From: Succinatimonas sp. UBA7265
GTDB lineage: Bacteria > Pseudomonadota > Gammaproteobacteria > Enterobacterales > Succinivibrionaceae
DNA: 17,928 nucleotides
Direction: 5' to 3'
Assembly: GCA_002473165.1 (NCBI GenBank)
Contig: DKSD01000086.1
Span: forward strand, 1-17,928
Shown here piece by piece: positions 7,113 through 15,074 of this stretch. The number at the start of each line of letters is the position of its first letter. Position 1 is the stretch's first letter. The notes beneath the pieces are model-generated. The model was not told where the DNA came from. It did no database searches and saw only the letters and a program-made list of their open reading frames with translations. Both the position numbers and the translations under genes were made by a program.

Positions 7113-9071
7113 ATGTTCCATAAAACAAGGCAGCTCTATAAGATCGCCCACGGCAAGATCTGGAAGTTCTTCGGGGGCGTGAAGCCTGAACCTTTTAAAT
7201 ACGCCAAAGATGATCCCATAGAGGATCTGCGCATCCCCGCGCTCATCACCCTGCCGGTGGACCGCCACTTAGGCGAGGGATCGCTGCTCGTGCACGTCGG
7301 CGATTACGTAAAGCGCGGCCAGCCTTTGACCGCCCCCTCAGGCGAAAGGCTCGTGCCGCTGCACGCCTCGACCTCGGGCACAGTGCTCTCCGTGGCCCCG
7401 CAGATCCTGCCCCACCCCTCAGGCTACACCGGGCTGTGCGTCACCATCAAAACGGACGGTCTGGACGCCGCAGTCGATCCCAAGCCCTTCCCGGACTGGG
7501 AGCACGCCAGGCCTGAGGATCTGCTCGCGCATATCCGCGAGTCCGGCATAGAAGGCTTAGGCGGCGCGCTGTTTCAGACAGCCAGCAAGCTCGGATCGGC
7601 GCTCGACGGCCCGGTGCACGGCTGCCGCGTCTTCATCGTCAACGGCTGCGAATGCGAGCCGGGGCTCTCCTGCGACGATCGGCTCATGCGCGAGAGCGCA
7701 GCCGAGATCGCCATGGGGATCCGCATCGTCCAGCACATTCTCAATCCCAAAGTCACGCTCATCGCCATAGAGGACAACAAGCCTGAGGCCGCCAAGGCCA
7801 TGAAAGAGGCGACCGAGGGCATCGCCCAGGTGCGCGTCATCAAAGCCCGCTACCCCGCAGGATCGGCGCGCAGCCTTATCCGCGCCCTGACCGGCGTTGA
7901 GATCCCCTATTTAGTGCACACCTCGGAGTGCGGCGTCGTCGTGGACAACGTCGGCACCGTTTACGCGCTAAAGCGCGCCGTCGTCGACGGCGAGCCGCTG
8001 ACGTCGCGCGTCGTCACCGTGCTCGGATCGTCCATGGCGCGCCACGGCAACGCCCGCGTGCGCTTTGGCACCTCGGTGCGCTTTATCTTAAGCTCGTACC
8101 ATTTGCACCCTGAATACCACCAGCGCGTCATCATGGGCGGCCCGATGATGGGCTTTACGCTGCCGTCCATAGACGTACCGGTGACGAAGGCCACGTCCTG
8201 CATCATGGCGCCCGGGATCGCCGAGATCCCGCAAAAGCGGCCGAGCGAGCACTGCATCCGCTGCGGGCGCTGCGCCCGCGCCTGCCCGTCGCGCCTTGTG
8301 CCCTACCAGATGTACGCGTTCTCCCAGGCAGGCGATCACGCCCACGCCTTAAAGTGCGGCATCGATGACTGCGTGCTCTGCGGCTCCTGCTCTTTTGTCT
8401 GTCCCAGCCACATAGACCTCACGATCCAGTTCCGCCGCGAAAAGGCCATCCAGGAAGTGATCCGCGAGACTGAGAAGCGCAACGAGCGCGCCCGCGAGCG
8501 CACGGCCGAGCACGAGAGGAAAGAGGCCGAGCGCAAGGCCCGCATCGCCGCCAAGCGCGCCGCGGCTTTGGCGCGCATCGCCGCCCAAAAGGACGGCCAG
8601 GGGCAGGCGCAGAGCGAAGGAGCGCAGCCTCAGAGCGATGAGGCCGTCGCGCTCGAGCGCCGCCGCCTGGCCGCAGAGCGCGCGGCCAAAGCCCGCGCCG
8701 CCATGCTCAAGGCAGCCGCCAGACGCAGCGCGCAGCTTGCGGAAAACAAAGACACGCAGGAGAGCGCCGCTGATACAGAAAACCAGGCCGCAGGAGAGCA
8801 GGCAGCCCGGACTGCGCCGCAGCCTGAGGGCGGGCCTAAGCTTCCTTACTCGCTGCGCCGCGCCGGCAGGCGCAAGAGCGCCGAGGAGATCGCCCCCTGG
8901 GAGGCCCCCGAGAGCGCGAAACCGCAGCTTAAGCTTGTGGGCGCCGTTCATGATGAAAACGCGCCCAGGCCGCCTGAGCGCGAGCTTACGCGAAAACTGC
9001 CGCACGACAGCCTGAAACCTGAGGCTCCGGCTAAAGCGCCGCTGCCGTCAAAGCTGCGCCGCCGCCACTGA
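7113..9071 (+). CDS. rsxC: RsxC/RnfC, NADH/FMN-site subunit with a long charged tail
   Basis: RsxC is the peripheral cytoplasmic subunit expected to bind NADH and FMN. From ATG 7113 (AGGAGA eight bases upstream) it has 652 residues. N-terminal barrel-sandwich residues include HASTSGTV (84-91). The flavin/nucleotide fold follows with NGCECEPGLSCDDRLM (177-192), then the SLBB-type part, then two [4Fe-4S] motifs: C381, C384, C387, C391 and C420, C423, C426, C430. Residues about 445-652 are an Arg/Ala/Glu-rich, probably helical tail ending in Pro-rich basic sequence; E. coli RsxC also has a long repetitive tail. Odd point: the glycine-rich loop is GLGGALFQT (148-156) where E. coli has GLGGAGFPT, and YPSGGAK is YPAGSAR (247-253). 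A longer in-frame start at 7020 lies inside rsxB and is not used. Confidence 0.94.
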   Translation: MFHKTRQLYKIAHGKIWKFFGGVKPEPFKYAKDDPIEDLRIPALITLPVDRHLGEGSLLVHVGDYVKRGQPLTAPSGERLVPLHASTSGTVLSVAPQILPHPSGYTGLCVTIKTDGLDAAVDPKPFPDWEHARPEDLLAHIRESGIEGLGGALFQTASKLGSALDGPVHGCRVFIVNGCECEPGLSCDDRLMRESAAEIAMGIRIVQHILNPKVTLIAIEDNKPEAAKAMKEATEGIAQVRVIKARYPAGSARSLIRALTGVEIPYLVHTSECGVVVDNVGTVYALKRAVVDGEPLTSRVVTVLGSSMARHGNARVRFGTSVRFILSSYHLHPEYHQRVIMGGPMMGFTLPSIDVPVTKATSCIMAPGIAEIPQKRPSEHCIRCGRCARACPSRLVPYQMYAFSQAGDHAHALKCGIDDCVLCGSCSFVCPSHIDLTIQFRREKAIQEVIRETEKRNERARERTAEHERKEAERKARIAAKRAAALARIAAQKDGQGQAQSEGAQPQSDEAVALERRRLAAERAAKARAAMLKAAARRSAQLAENKDTQESAADTENQAAGEQAARTAPQPEGGPKLPYSLRRAGRRKSAEEIAPWEAPESAKPQLKLVGAVHDENAPRPPERELTRKLPHDSLKPEAPAKAPLPSKLRRRH

Positions 9072-9084
9072 TTGCGAGGATCCA

Positions 9085-10257
9085 ATGAACATCAAATTAA
9101 CCGAGCAGGCCCAAAAGCAGAACCTCGGCATCGAGGCCGCCCCGTTCCTGCACGCGCGCCTGAGCACCCGCGCCATCATGCTCATCACCTCCGGGGCGCT
9201 GCTGCCGGGCTTTTTGTGCCTGGCCTGGTTCCAGGGTTTCGGGCTCGTGTGGCAGTTTCTCATCTGCCTTGTGACCTCGCTTGTCTGCGAAGGCGCGGTG
9301 GCGCTGCTCAGGCACCGCAATCTTGGCCGCGCCCTCACTGACGGCTCTTTTCTTGTCACCTGCATGCTGTTGGCCATGACGCTGCCGCCGCTTTTGCCCT
9401 GGTATCTCACGGCGGTCACGGCGGCTTTTGCGATCCTGCTGGTAAAAGAGGCGTTCGGCGGGCTGGGCATGAACATCTTCAACCCGGCCATGGCAGGATT
9501 TATCTTCGTGTTCATCTCCTGCTCGGGATTCATGTTCTCAACCTGGCTCAGCCACGCCCCGGGCGCGCTGACAGCCGCGACGCCGCAGGCGACGTATGAG
9601 GTGATCTTCAAGGGCGCCGATCCGCTCCTGCTCAGAGCGCAGGTGCGCGCCCTTGATCCGCAGCTTAAAGATTACGACGCGCAGCGCTCCGGCACTGACG
9701 CGCGCTCCGGCGCCACCGCCGCCTCAGAGGCCGACGCGGTGTCCGGGGCCACCTGGCTTGAAAACGTCAAAGCCGCGCGCAAACAGGGCGACGGGGCGCT
9801 GGGGCGCCTGCCTGAGGTCACGGACGCGGCCGTCACCGCTTATGCCTCAACGGCGCTGGCCCTGGCCGCAGGCGGCATCGCGCTCATGTGCCTGCACATC
9901 ATCATCATCCGCATGGTTCTGGCCTATTTTGCCGCTTTGCTGATCTTTGCCGCTTTAGGCCATTACCTGTGGCCGGATCTCATCATGGCGCCGCTGCCGC
10001 AGCTGCTGTTAGGCGGCGCGGTGCTCGCGGGCTTTTTCATCATCACCGATCCGGTGACGAACGCCGGCACGTCCAAAGGGCGCATCGCCTTTGCCGTGTT
10101 CGCCGCCTTCCTCATCGTGGTGATCCGCGCCTGCGGCTCTTATTCTGATTCCGTGGCTTTCTCGGTGCTTCTGGCCAACGCCGCCGCACCGCTTATAGAT
10201 GTGCTCACGCGCCGCCGCGCCTTCGGTCACGGCTACCGCGGAGGGGAGCTTGACTGA
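9085..10257 (+). CDS. rsxD: RsxD/RnfD, membrane subunit with covalently bound FMN
   Basis: RsxD is a multi-helix inner-membrane subunit carrying an FMN attached through a phosphoester to a threonine. The 390 residues are slightly longer than E. coli RsxD (352). Hydrophobic helices span about 29-70 and 88-155, followed by a periplasmic loop (about 156-240) and further helices at 246-375. The flavinylation motif is DAVSGAT (217-223, FMN on T223). A near-copy, DARSGAT, lies just before it at 205-211, so the loop is both longer than usual and repetitive. NIFNPAMAGFIFVF (130-143) and GGAVLAGFFIITDPVTN are family segments. GAGGA lies shortly before the ATG. The stop overlaps the rsxG start by one base (TGATG). 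Confidence 0.94.
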   Translation: MNIKLTEQAQKQNLGIEAAPFLHARLSTRAIMLITSGALLPGFLCLAWFQGFGLVWQFLICLVTSLVCEGAVALLRHRNLGRALTDGSFLVTCMLLAMTLPPLLPWYLTAVTAAFAILLVKEAFGGLGMNIFNPAMAGFIFVFISCSGFMFSTWLSHAPGALTAATPQATYEVIFKGADPLLLRAQVRALDPQLKDYDAQRSGTDARSGATAASEADAVSGATWLENVKAARKQGDGALGRLPEVTDAAVTAYASTALALAAGGIALMCLHIIIIRMVLAYFAALLIFAALGHYLWPDLIMAPLPQLLLGGAVLAGFFIITDPVTNAGTSKGRIAFAVFAAFLIVVIRACGSYSDSVAFSVLLANAAAPLIDVLTRRRAFGHGYRGGELD

Positions 10258-10952
10258 TGGCTGACAAAATCGATTCAAAAGAACAGGGTGCGGCACAGCC
10301 TGTGAAGCAGGCGCCGAAGAAGCGCCTGAGCCCGGGGCTGCGCGCCGCCTTCGCCGGGCTGTCGCTGGCCGTGATCGCCGGAGCGTGCATGCTGCTCGTC
10401 ATCGGGGCTGACGCCTCGACGGCAGGCCTGATAGAGCACAACCGCAATGACGCCAAGATCATGCGCCTGGCGCGCAGCCTGCTGCCCTCAGAGGCGCTTA
10501 AAGGGGCGGAACGCGGCTGCAAGATCATCAGCGATCGCCGCATCGGCAAGGACATGAAGATCTACACCTTCATCCGCGACGGGCACATCACCGGCCACAT
10601 CATGACGTTCTCCTCGCGCCGCGGCTATTCCCAGCCTCTGGTCTTTGTCGCAGGCTTCACCCCCGAGCACAAGATCAGCCGCGTCGACGTGCTGATCTCA
10701 AATGAGACGCCGGGACTTGGCGACAGGATCGACCGCAAACACGGCGATTACCTCGACGCTTTCTCAGGCTTAGGCCTTGAAGACGCCAAATGGGATGTAA
10801 AAAAATACGGCGGCGATTTTGACTATTTCACCGGCGCGACCGTCACCTCGCGCGCCGCGGTGCTGGCGATGAGGGACGCGCTGAAGACGCTTGAGAAAAC
10901 CGACATCCAGCGCCTCAAAGACTGCGGCAAAACCAGGGGAGAGATTAGATGA
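10257..10952 (+). CDS. rsxG: RsxG/RnfG, periplasmic subunit with covalently bound FMN
   Basis: RsxG has one N-terminal membrane helix (about residues 30-52) and a periplasmic FMN-binding domain that passes electrons within the complex. The ApbE-type flavinylation motif is TGAT (192-195) in FDYFTGATVTSRAAV, with FMN expected on T195. NETPGLGDRID (149-159) is the other conserved family segment. The length of 231 residues compares with 206 in E. coli; the excess is a polar Lys/Gln-rich cytoplasmic N-terminus of about 25 residues. A GGAGGGGAG-type ribosome site lies within the end of rsxD, and the rsxE start overlaps its stop by four bases. Confidence 0.95.
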   Translation: MADKIDSKEQGAAQPVKQAPKKRLSPGLRAAFAGLSLAVIAGACMLLVIGADASTAGLIEHNRNDAKIMRLARSLLPSEALKGAERGCKIISDRRIGKDMKIYTFIRDGHITGHIMTFSSRRGYSQPLVFVAGFTPEHKISRVDVLISNETPGLGDRIDRKHGDYLDAFSGLGLEDAKWDVKKYGGDFDYFTGATVTSRAAVLAMRDALKTLEKTDIQRLKDCGKTRGEIR

Positions 10953-11674
10953 ACACCCATTTTAGCGAGGCTGAGGGGGCCGCGGTTCCCGCAAAGAAAC
11001 CCTCGCTGCTGCGCACGTTCACCCGCGGGCTGTGGAGCAACAACCCGGGGCTGTGCCAGCTTCTGGGGCTGTGCCCGCTGCTTGCCGTCTCAGGCAATGC
11101 CGTAAGCGCCCTGGGGCTGGGGCTGGCCACGCTCTTTGTCGTGTGTTTAAGCTCGGTCATCATCTCGCTTCTGCGCTCTCTGATCTTGCGCGAGGTGCGC
11201 ATCCCGCTGTATATCGTGCTCATCGCCACGCTCGTGACCGTGCTGCGCTTTTATGTCGAGGCCTTCTACCCGGATCTCTACGACTCGCTGGGGATCTATC
11301 TCTCGCTCATCGTCACGAACTGCATCATCATGGGCCGCGCCGAGGCCGTGGCCGGGCGCGAGAACGTGCTGCGCTCCTTCTTAGATTCCGCAGGCTGCGG
11401 CCTGGGCTTTGCGCTCGTGCTCTTCTGCTTAGGCTCCGTGCGCGAGATCGCCGGATCCGGCACCTGGATGACCGGCGCCGGGGCGTTGCTGGGCGACTGG
11501 GCCGCGCCTTTTGAGACGGTGCTGTACTCCCATGACTACACCTATCTCATCGCCGTGCTGCCCCCGGGAGGCTTCTTCGTGCTGGCGCTGTTCATCGCGC
11601 TGAAAAACGCGTTCTCGATCCACCGCCGCAACCGCATTGAAAACCGTTTCCGCATCGACTCGGTGCGCGACTGA
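10949..11674 (+). CDS. rsxE: RsxE/RnfE, integral membrane subunit of the Rsx complex
   Basis: RsxE is the second membrane half that pairs with RsxA around the intramembrane iron-sulfur cluster. Cluster cysteines are C42 in LLGLCPLLAVS and C125 in LIVTNCIIMGRAEA. LGSVREIAGSGTW and LPPGGFFVLALFIALK match the family. The 241 residues include an N-terminal polar extension of roughly 15 residues compared with E. coli (231). The ATGA overlap with rsxG and a GGGGAGA site before the start support coupling. It is the last gene of the operon: nth does not follow, and a large hairpin without a T run comes after the stop. Confidence 0.95.
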   Translation: MNTHFSEAEGAAVPAKKPSLLRTFTRGLWSNNPGLCQLLGLCPLLAVSGNAVSALGLGLATLFVVCLSSVIISLLRSLILREVRIPLYIVLIATLVTVLRFYVEAFYPDLYDSLGIYLSLIVTNCIIMGRAEAVAGRENVLRSFLDSAGCGLGFALVLFCLGSVREIAGSGTWMTGAGALLGDWAAPFETVLYSHDYTYLIAVLPPGGFFVLALFIALKNAFSIHRRNRIENRFRIDSVRD

Positions 11675-11688
11675 GCGTTCTATTGATC

Positions 11689-11718
11689 CCAAAGGGCGGC
11701 CGCAGCGCCGCCCTTTGG
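11689..11718 (+). terminator. Perfect 12-bp hairpin at the 3' end of the rsx operon
   Basis: CCAAAGGGCGGC (11689-11700) pairs perfectly with GCCGCCCTTTGG (11707-11718) across a six-base loop, 15 bases after the rsxE stop. No T run follows, so it is not a textbook intrinsic terminator. It may be an mRNA 3'-end stabiliser or a terminator of the T-poor kind. Confidence 0.5.
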
Positions 11719-11727
11719 CGTTACAGG

Positions 11728-11779
11728 CGGCAAGCCTTGCCGCGGCAAAGGGCGGCAAATGAGCCGGCAAAAGCGGCAA
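11728..11779. repeat. Cluster of five CGGCAA repeats upstream of the sigma-54 promoter
   Basis: CGGCAA occurs at 11728, 11743, 11753, 11765 and 11774 (spacings 15, 10, 12 and 9). The first copy is part of a dyad, CGGCAAGCCTTGCCG (11728-11742). If transcription of flgE starts near 11847, the cluster covers about -119 to -68, where activators of sigma-54 RNA polymerase commonly bind. Role as activator sites is inferred. Confidence 0.45.
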
Positions 11780-11820
11780 AATCAGGGATAATTTATTGAA
11801 TAAAAGTTAAATTATAAATC

Positions 11821-11836
11821 TGGCACACTGCTTGCT
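11821..11836 (+). promoter_or_regulatory. Sigma-54 (RpoN) promoter of flgE
   Basis: TGGCACACTGCTTGCT fits the sigma-54 consensus TGGCACR-N4-TTGCW at every defined position. GG is at 11822-11823 and GC at 11834-11835, with the required 10 bases between. Transcription would start about 12 bases downstream, giving a 5' leader of roughly 80 bases before the flgE ATG at 11926. In Vibrio, Pseudomonas and Campylobacter, hook-gene transcription depends on sigma-54 and a FlrC/FleR/FlgR-type activator. Confidence 0.85.
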
Positions 11837-11925
11837 CTTTCAGTGGCAAAGGGGCAAAGACCCCGGAATAAAAAAGCTCAGGAAGAGAAAACAATAAAAC
11901 TTATAACAGTGTGGAGATTTAACCT

Positions 11926-13365
11926 ATGTTCGGTATCCCTTTAAGCGGCCTTAACGCCTCCCAGAAGTACCTCGACGTTACGTCGAACAATATTTCAAAC
12001 GCCAATTCGTTCGGTTTTAAGAAATCACGCGCGGAGTTTGCCGACATCTACTCCAACAACGTGTTCACGAACGCCAAGACCGCCACCGGCATGGGCGTGA
12101 TCACCTCCACTGTGGCCCAGCAGTTTGCCCAGGGTTCGCTCACCGGCGACACCGGCAACAACCTCGACATGGCCATTCAGGGCAACGGCTTCTTTGTGCT
12201 GGCCCCGACGGCCAACACCGCCAACGGCAACACCAACACCGAATCGCGCACCTACACCCGCAACGGCGCCTTTGAGATCAACAAAGACGGCTACATCGTC
12301 ACCGCCATGGGCGATTACGTGCAGTTCTACGACATCAACGACAACGACGAGGCCACAAACCTCACTGTCTCCGGCACCCACGCCTTGCAGATCCCCTCAA
12401 ACACCGGCGCCCCGAAAGCGACGACCAAAGTCTCCATCGGCGTGAACCTGCCGGCCAACGCCGCTTCCATGGACAAGACGAAGTTCGATCCGTCAGATTC
12501 GACCACCTACAACGCCGCGACCTCCGAGACCATCCACGACTCTTTAGGCGGCGCGCACACCCTGTCTTACTATTTCATCAAAAACGAGCCTGACGCCACG
12601 ACCGGCAACACGACCTGGAACGTGATCACCATGGTCGACGGCACGACGGCCGACAATCTCGTCGATATCGCCGGCACTGGCGGGCTCTCTGACGGCGCTG
12701 CCCGGTTTACGGTCAACAACAACGGCGCTTCGCCGCTTACCGGCCAGACCATCCACGGCGCGACGCTGGTGTTCAACACCGCAGGTGAACTCGTTGCCGA
12801 CAACTGCCTGCCTGACGGCGACGCCGGCTTCCACCTTGCCAACCAAAACTCGCTCGACGCCAACCACCGGAGCACCGATCACTACCTGTCAAAGGCCATG
12901 GGCGGCGGCGTCGATGACAGCCAGGACATCGCCGTCAAGATCAGCGCCACGCAGTACGGCTCCTCCTCGTTCGTAGTCTCCGAGACCCCGACAGACGACG
13001 GCTATTCCACCGGCCTCCTAAAGAGTGTCTCCGTCAACGAAGACGGCATCCTGATGGCCACTTACTCCAACGGCCGCCAGGTGCATCTTGCCAAAGTCGC
13101 CATGGCTGATTTCATCAACCCGCAGGGCCTCACCAAGATCGGCGACACCCAGTGGGAGGAGAGCATCGACTCAGGCGAGCCTATGGCCATCCAGGCCAAC
13201 GCCGGCACCGCCGGCGCCATCAAGGGCGCCAACCTCGAGCAGTCAAATGTCGATCTCACCGCCTCGCTCGTCGACCTCATCATCGCCCAGCGCACCTACC
13301 AGGCAAACTGCCAGGCGCTGCAAACGCAGAACACCATGATGGACGCCATCATGTCGGTCCGTTAA
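11926..13365 (+). CDS. flgE: Flagellar hook protein FlgE
   Basis: FlgE polymerises into the hook that couples the flagellar filament to the rod. Its N-terminus, IPLSGLNASQKYLDVTSNNI followed by SNANSFGFKKSRAEFADIYS, and the segment LDMAIQGNGFFV are the rod/hook D0-D1 signature. The C-terminus (LEQSNVDLTASLVDLIIAQRTYQANCQAL) is the matching D0 helix. The 479 residues exceed E. coli FlgE (402), with the extra length in the surface-exposed middle domains. The missing FlgF/FlgG-type middle and the length favour FlgE over a rod protein. GGAG lies nine bases before the ATG. It stands alone between the rsx operon and an unrelated gene, with its own sigma-54 promoter and terminator. Whether the other flagellar genes lie elsewhere cannot be seen here. 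Confidence 0.92.
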   Translation: MFGIPLSGLNASQKYLDVTSNNISNANSFGFKKSRAEFADIYSNNVFTNAKTATGMGVITSTVAQQFAQGSLTGDTGNNLDMAIQGNGFFVLAPTANTANGNTNTESRTYTRNGAFEINKDGYIVTAMGDYVQFYDINDNDEATNLTVSGTHALQIPSNTGAPKATTKVSIGVNLPANAASMDKTKFDPSDSTTYNAATSETIHDSLGGAHTLSYYFIKNEPDATTGNTTWNVITMVDGTTADNLVDIAGTGGLSDGAARFTVNNNGASPLTGQTIHGATLVFNTAGELVADNCLPDGDAGFHLANQNSLDANHRSTDHYLSKAMGGGVDDSQDIAVKISATQYGSSSFVVSETPTDDGYSTGLLKSVSVNEDGILMATYSNGRQVHLAKVAMADFINPQGLTKIGDTQWEESIDSGEPMAIQANAGTAGAIKGANLEQSNVDLTASLVDLIIAQRTYQANCQALQTQNTMMDAIMSVR

Positions 13366-13390
13366 TCAAACTGAATTTCCACACTTTTTC

Positions 13391-13416
13391 ACCGCGGGAA
13401 CCCCGCGGTTTTTTTT
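13391..13416 (+). terminator. Rho-independent terminator of flgE
   Basis: ACCGCGGG (13391-13398) pairs with CCCGCGGT (13402-13409) around a three-base loop. With the last stem base it is followed by eight T (13409-13416). It lies 25 bases after the flgE stop. Confidence 0.93.
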
Positions 13417-13478
13417 GGCCCGCGCAAGGGCGCGGCGCTTTCGGCTACAATAAAAGCGTTCAGGTGCAAGGCGCAGAC

Positions 13479-15074
13479 ATGCAGAAGATCAAGAGATTTT
13501 TTTTAGGGCCGCCGGCGTTCATCGCCGCGCTGATGCTGCTGTGCCTGCACTTTATCCTGGAGAACCGCCTCAGCGCCCCCTGGCAGGATCCGCTGTGGGA
13601 GTGCCTGGCGCTTGCCGCGCTGCCTTTGTGCCACCACTGCTATGAGACGTTCAAAAGGCGCCAGGGGCTGCGCCGCTTTGATCCAAGGCTTTTGGCGCTT
13701 GCGGCCGCCGCCATCATGCTCTGCCGCCAGGATCTCATGACCTCCGCGGTGCTGTGCCTTATCTGTGGCTTTAACGAGCACTTAAACAATGTGCTGCGCC
13801 GTTTCCTCACCCGCGATCTCTTAAAATTCCAGCAGGACGGGCCCAAATCCTACCAGTACTCAGACCGGGAGCTTAAGCTGCAAAATTTAAACCCGCAGCT
13901 TACGGCCGCGACCGCCGTCGCCGCTTTCTGCGCCTTCGCCTGGGACGCCGTGCCGGAAAGCGCCGCGGCGGTGCTCGTCTCGGTAAACACCGGGCTTTTT
14001 GGCATGATCACCGCCTGCGCCTTTATGAGCGCCATGAGCGCGCTCGTCGACCGCGGTGTGTGGGTGCGCTCGCGCGCCGCCTTGGAGCACCTAGGCGAGA
14101 GCACCGTCTTTATCACCGACAAAAACGGCACGCTCACCGACGGAAAGTGCGAGGTCACGGACGTGATCGCCTTAAAGGGGGTTACGGAGGATGAAGTGGC
14201 CCAGCTGGCCGCGAGCGCCGAGCTTGCCTGCAAAAACCGCATCGGAGCGGCGCTCATCCGCGAGGCCGTGCGCCGCGGCTTAAAGCCGCTGCGCGCCGAC
14301 AACCCGCGCTTTTTCAGGCACCGCGGCTGCTATGTCATGATCGAAGGGACGGACTACCAGTGCGGCAACGACGCCTTTTTGCGCCAAAGCGGCAAAAACA
14401 CCTTAGGCCGCATCTCCGACATCGCCCAGTCGCTGCGCGCCAAAGGCAAAACCGTGATCTTTCTTGCAGACGGCGCCCGCGTCATCGGCATCATCGCCCT
14501 TAAGAGCACTGTGCGCCCCCGCATGCGCGATCTTGTGGAGATCATGCGCGACTCAGGCCATGAGATCGCCCTGCTCTCAGCCGATGCCCACCTCACGGTA
14601 AAGAGTTTGGGCGCGCAGGCGGGGATCATGCAGACCTCCTGCGACATGAGCGCCGAGCAAAAATCCGTGGCCGTCGCCGCCTACGCCCACGATCGCGGCA
14701 AAGGCGTCATGGTGCTCACCCACGATATCGAGACCGCTGACGTATCAGGCGTTGCCTGCGCCTTTAAAAACATGGGGCCGCAGCTTTGCTCGCACGCGGC
14801 CGTCGTGAGCCTGCGCGATGATCCCGCGCAGCTGGCGCTAGGCTATCTGCAAGCGCGCCGGGCGCTGCGCGCCGCGCGCTTGAGCTGCATCGCCTGGGCT
14901 GCGGCGCAGATCTTTTTGGCAGCTGTGTCGTTTTTCGGGCTGGTAAGCCCGCTTGGCGCCTCGCTTTCGTGCCTGCTGTGCGGCACCGCCGCCGTGATCT
15001 GCGGGATCTCCGCATCCGGAGCCGGCGTTTCTGTGCCCCTGCGCCAGGACACCAGGACTGAGCCCGGGTTCTAA
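13479..15074 (+). CDS. Degenerate P1B-type ATPase-like membrane protein (likely pseudoenzyme)
   Basis: The 531 residues align in order with the core of heavy-metal P1B ATPases, but nearly all functional signatures are changed. The metal-binding CPC of the membrane core is N170-T171-G172 in VLVSVNTGLFGMITACAFMS. The phosphorylation motif DKTGT is DKNGT (214-218), keeping the aspartate. The HP pair that contacts nucleotide is N253-R254. The hinge TGD is S-A-D (367-369). GDGIND is THDIET (414-419). The actuator domain with TGES, normally over 100 residues between helices 4 and 5, is reduced to about 35 residues (103-137). There is no N-terminal metal-binding domain. Membrane helices remain near both ends (10-27, 38-52, 70-98, 141-190, 466-512). 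Start ATG 13479 has AAGG upstream and a TACAAT (13446-13451) that could be a -10. Metal transport is unlikely; a regulatory or structural role is possible. Confidence 0.72.
   Translation: MQKIKRFFLGPPAFIAALMLLCLHFILENRLSAPWQDPLWECLALAALPLCHHCYETFKRRQGLRRFDPRLLALAAAAIMLCRQDLMTSAVLCLICGFNEHLNNVLRRFLTRDLLKFQQDGPKSYQYSDRELKLQNLNPQLTAATAVAAFCAFAWDAVPESAAAVLVSVNTGLFGMITACAFMSAMSALVDRGVWVRSRAALEHLGESTVFITDKNGTLTDGKCEVTDVIALKGVTEDEVAQLAASAELACKNRIGAALIREAVRRGLKPLRADNPRFFRHRGCYVMIEGTDYQCGNDAFLRQSGKNTLGRISDIAQSLRAKGKTVIFLADGARVIGIIALKSTVRPRMRDLVEIMRDSGHEIALLSADAHLTVKSLGAQAGIMQTSCDMSAEQKSVAVAAYAHDRGKGVMVLTHDIETADVSGVACAFKNMGPQLCSHAAVVSLRDDPAQLALGYLQARRALRAARLSCIAWAAAQIFLAAVSFFGLVSPLGASLSCLLCGTAAVICGISASGAGVSVPLRQDTRTEPGF

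Noticed and set aside
8349..9005. Long minus-strand open frame opposite rsxC (218 codons)
   Set aside because: It mirrors the Ala/Arg-rich tail of rsxC. GC-rich codon bias opens the antisense frame, and the product has no family features.
13152..13478. N-terminal extension of the P-type ATPase-like gene into flgE
   Set aside because: The extra 109 residues are out-of-frame translation of flgE and the terminator; homology starts at ATG 13479.
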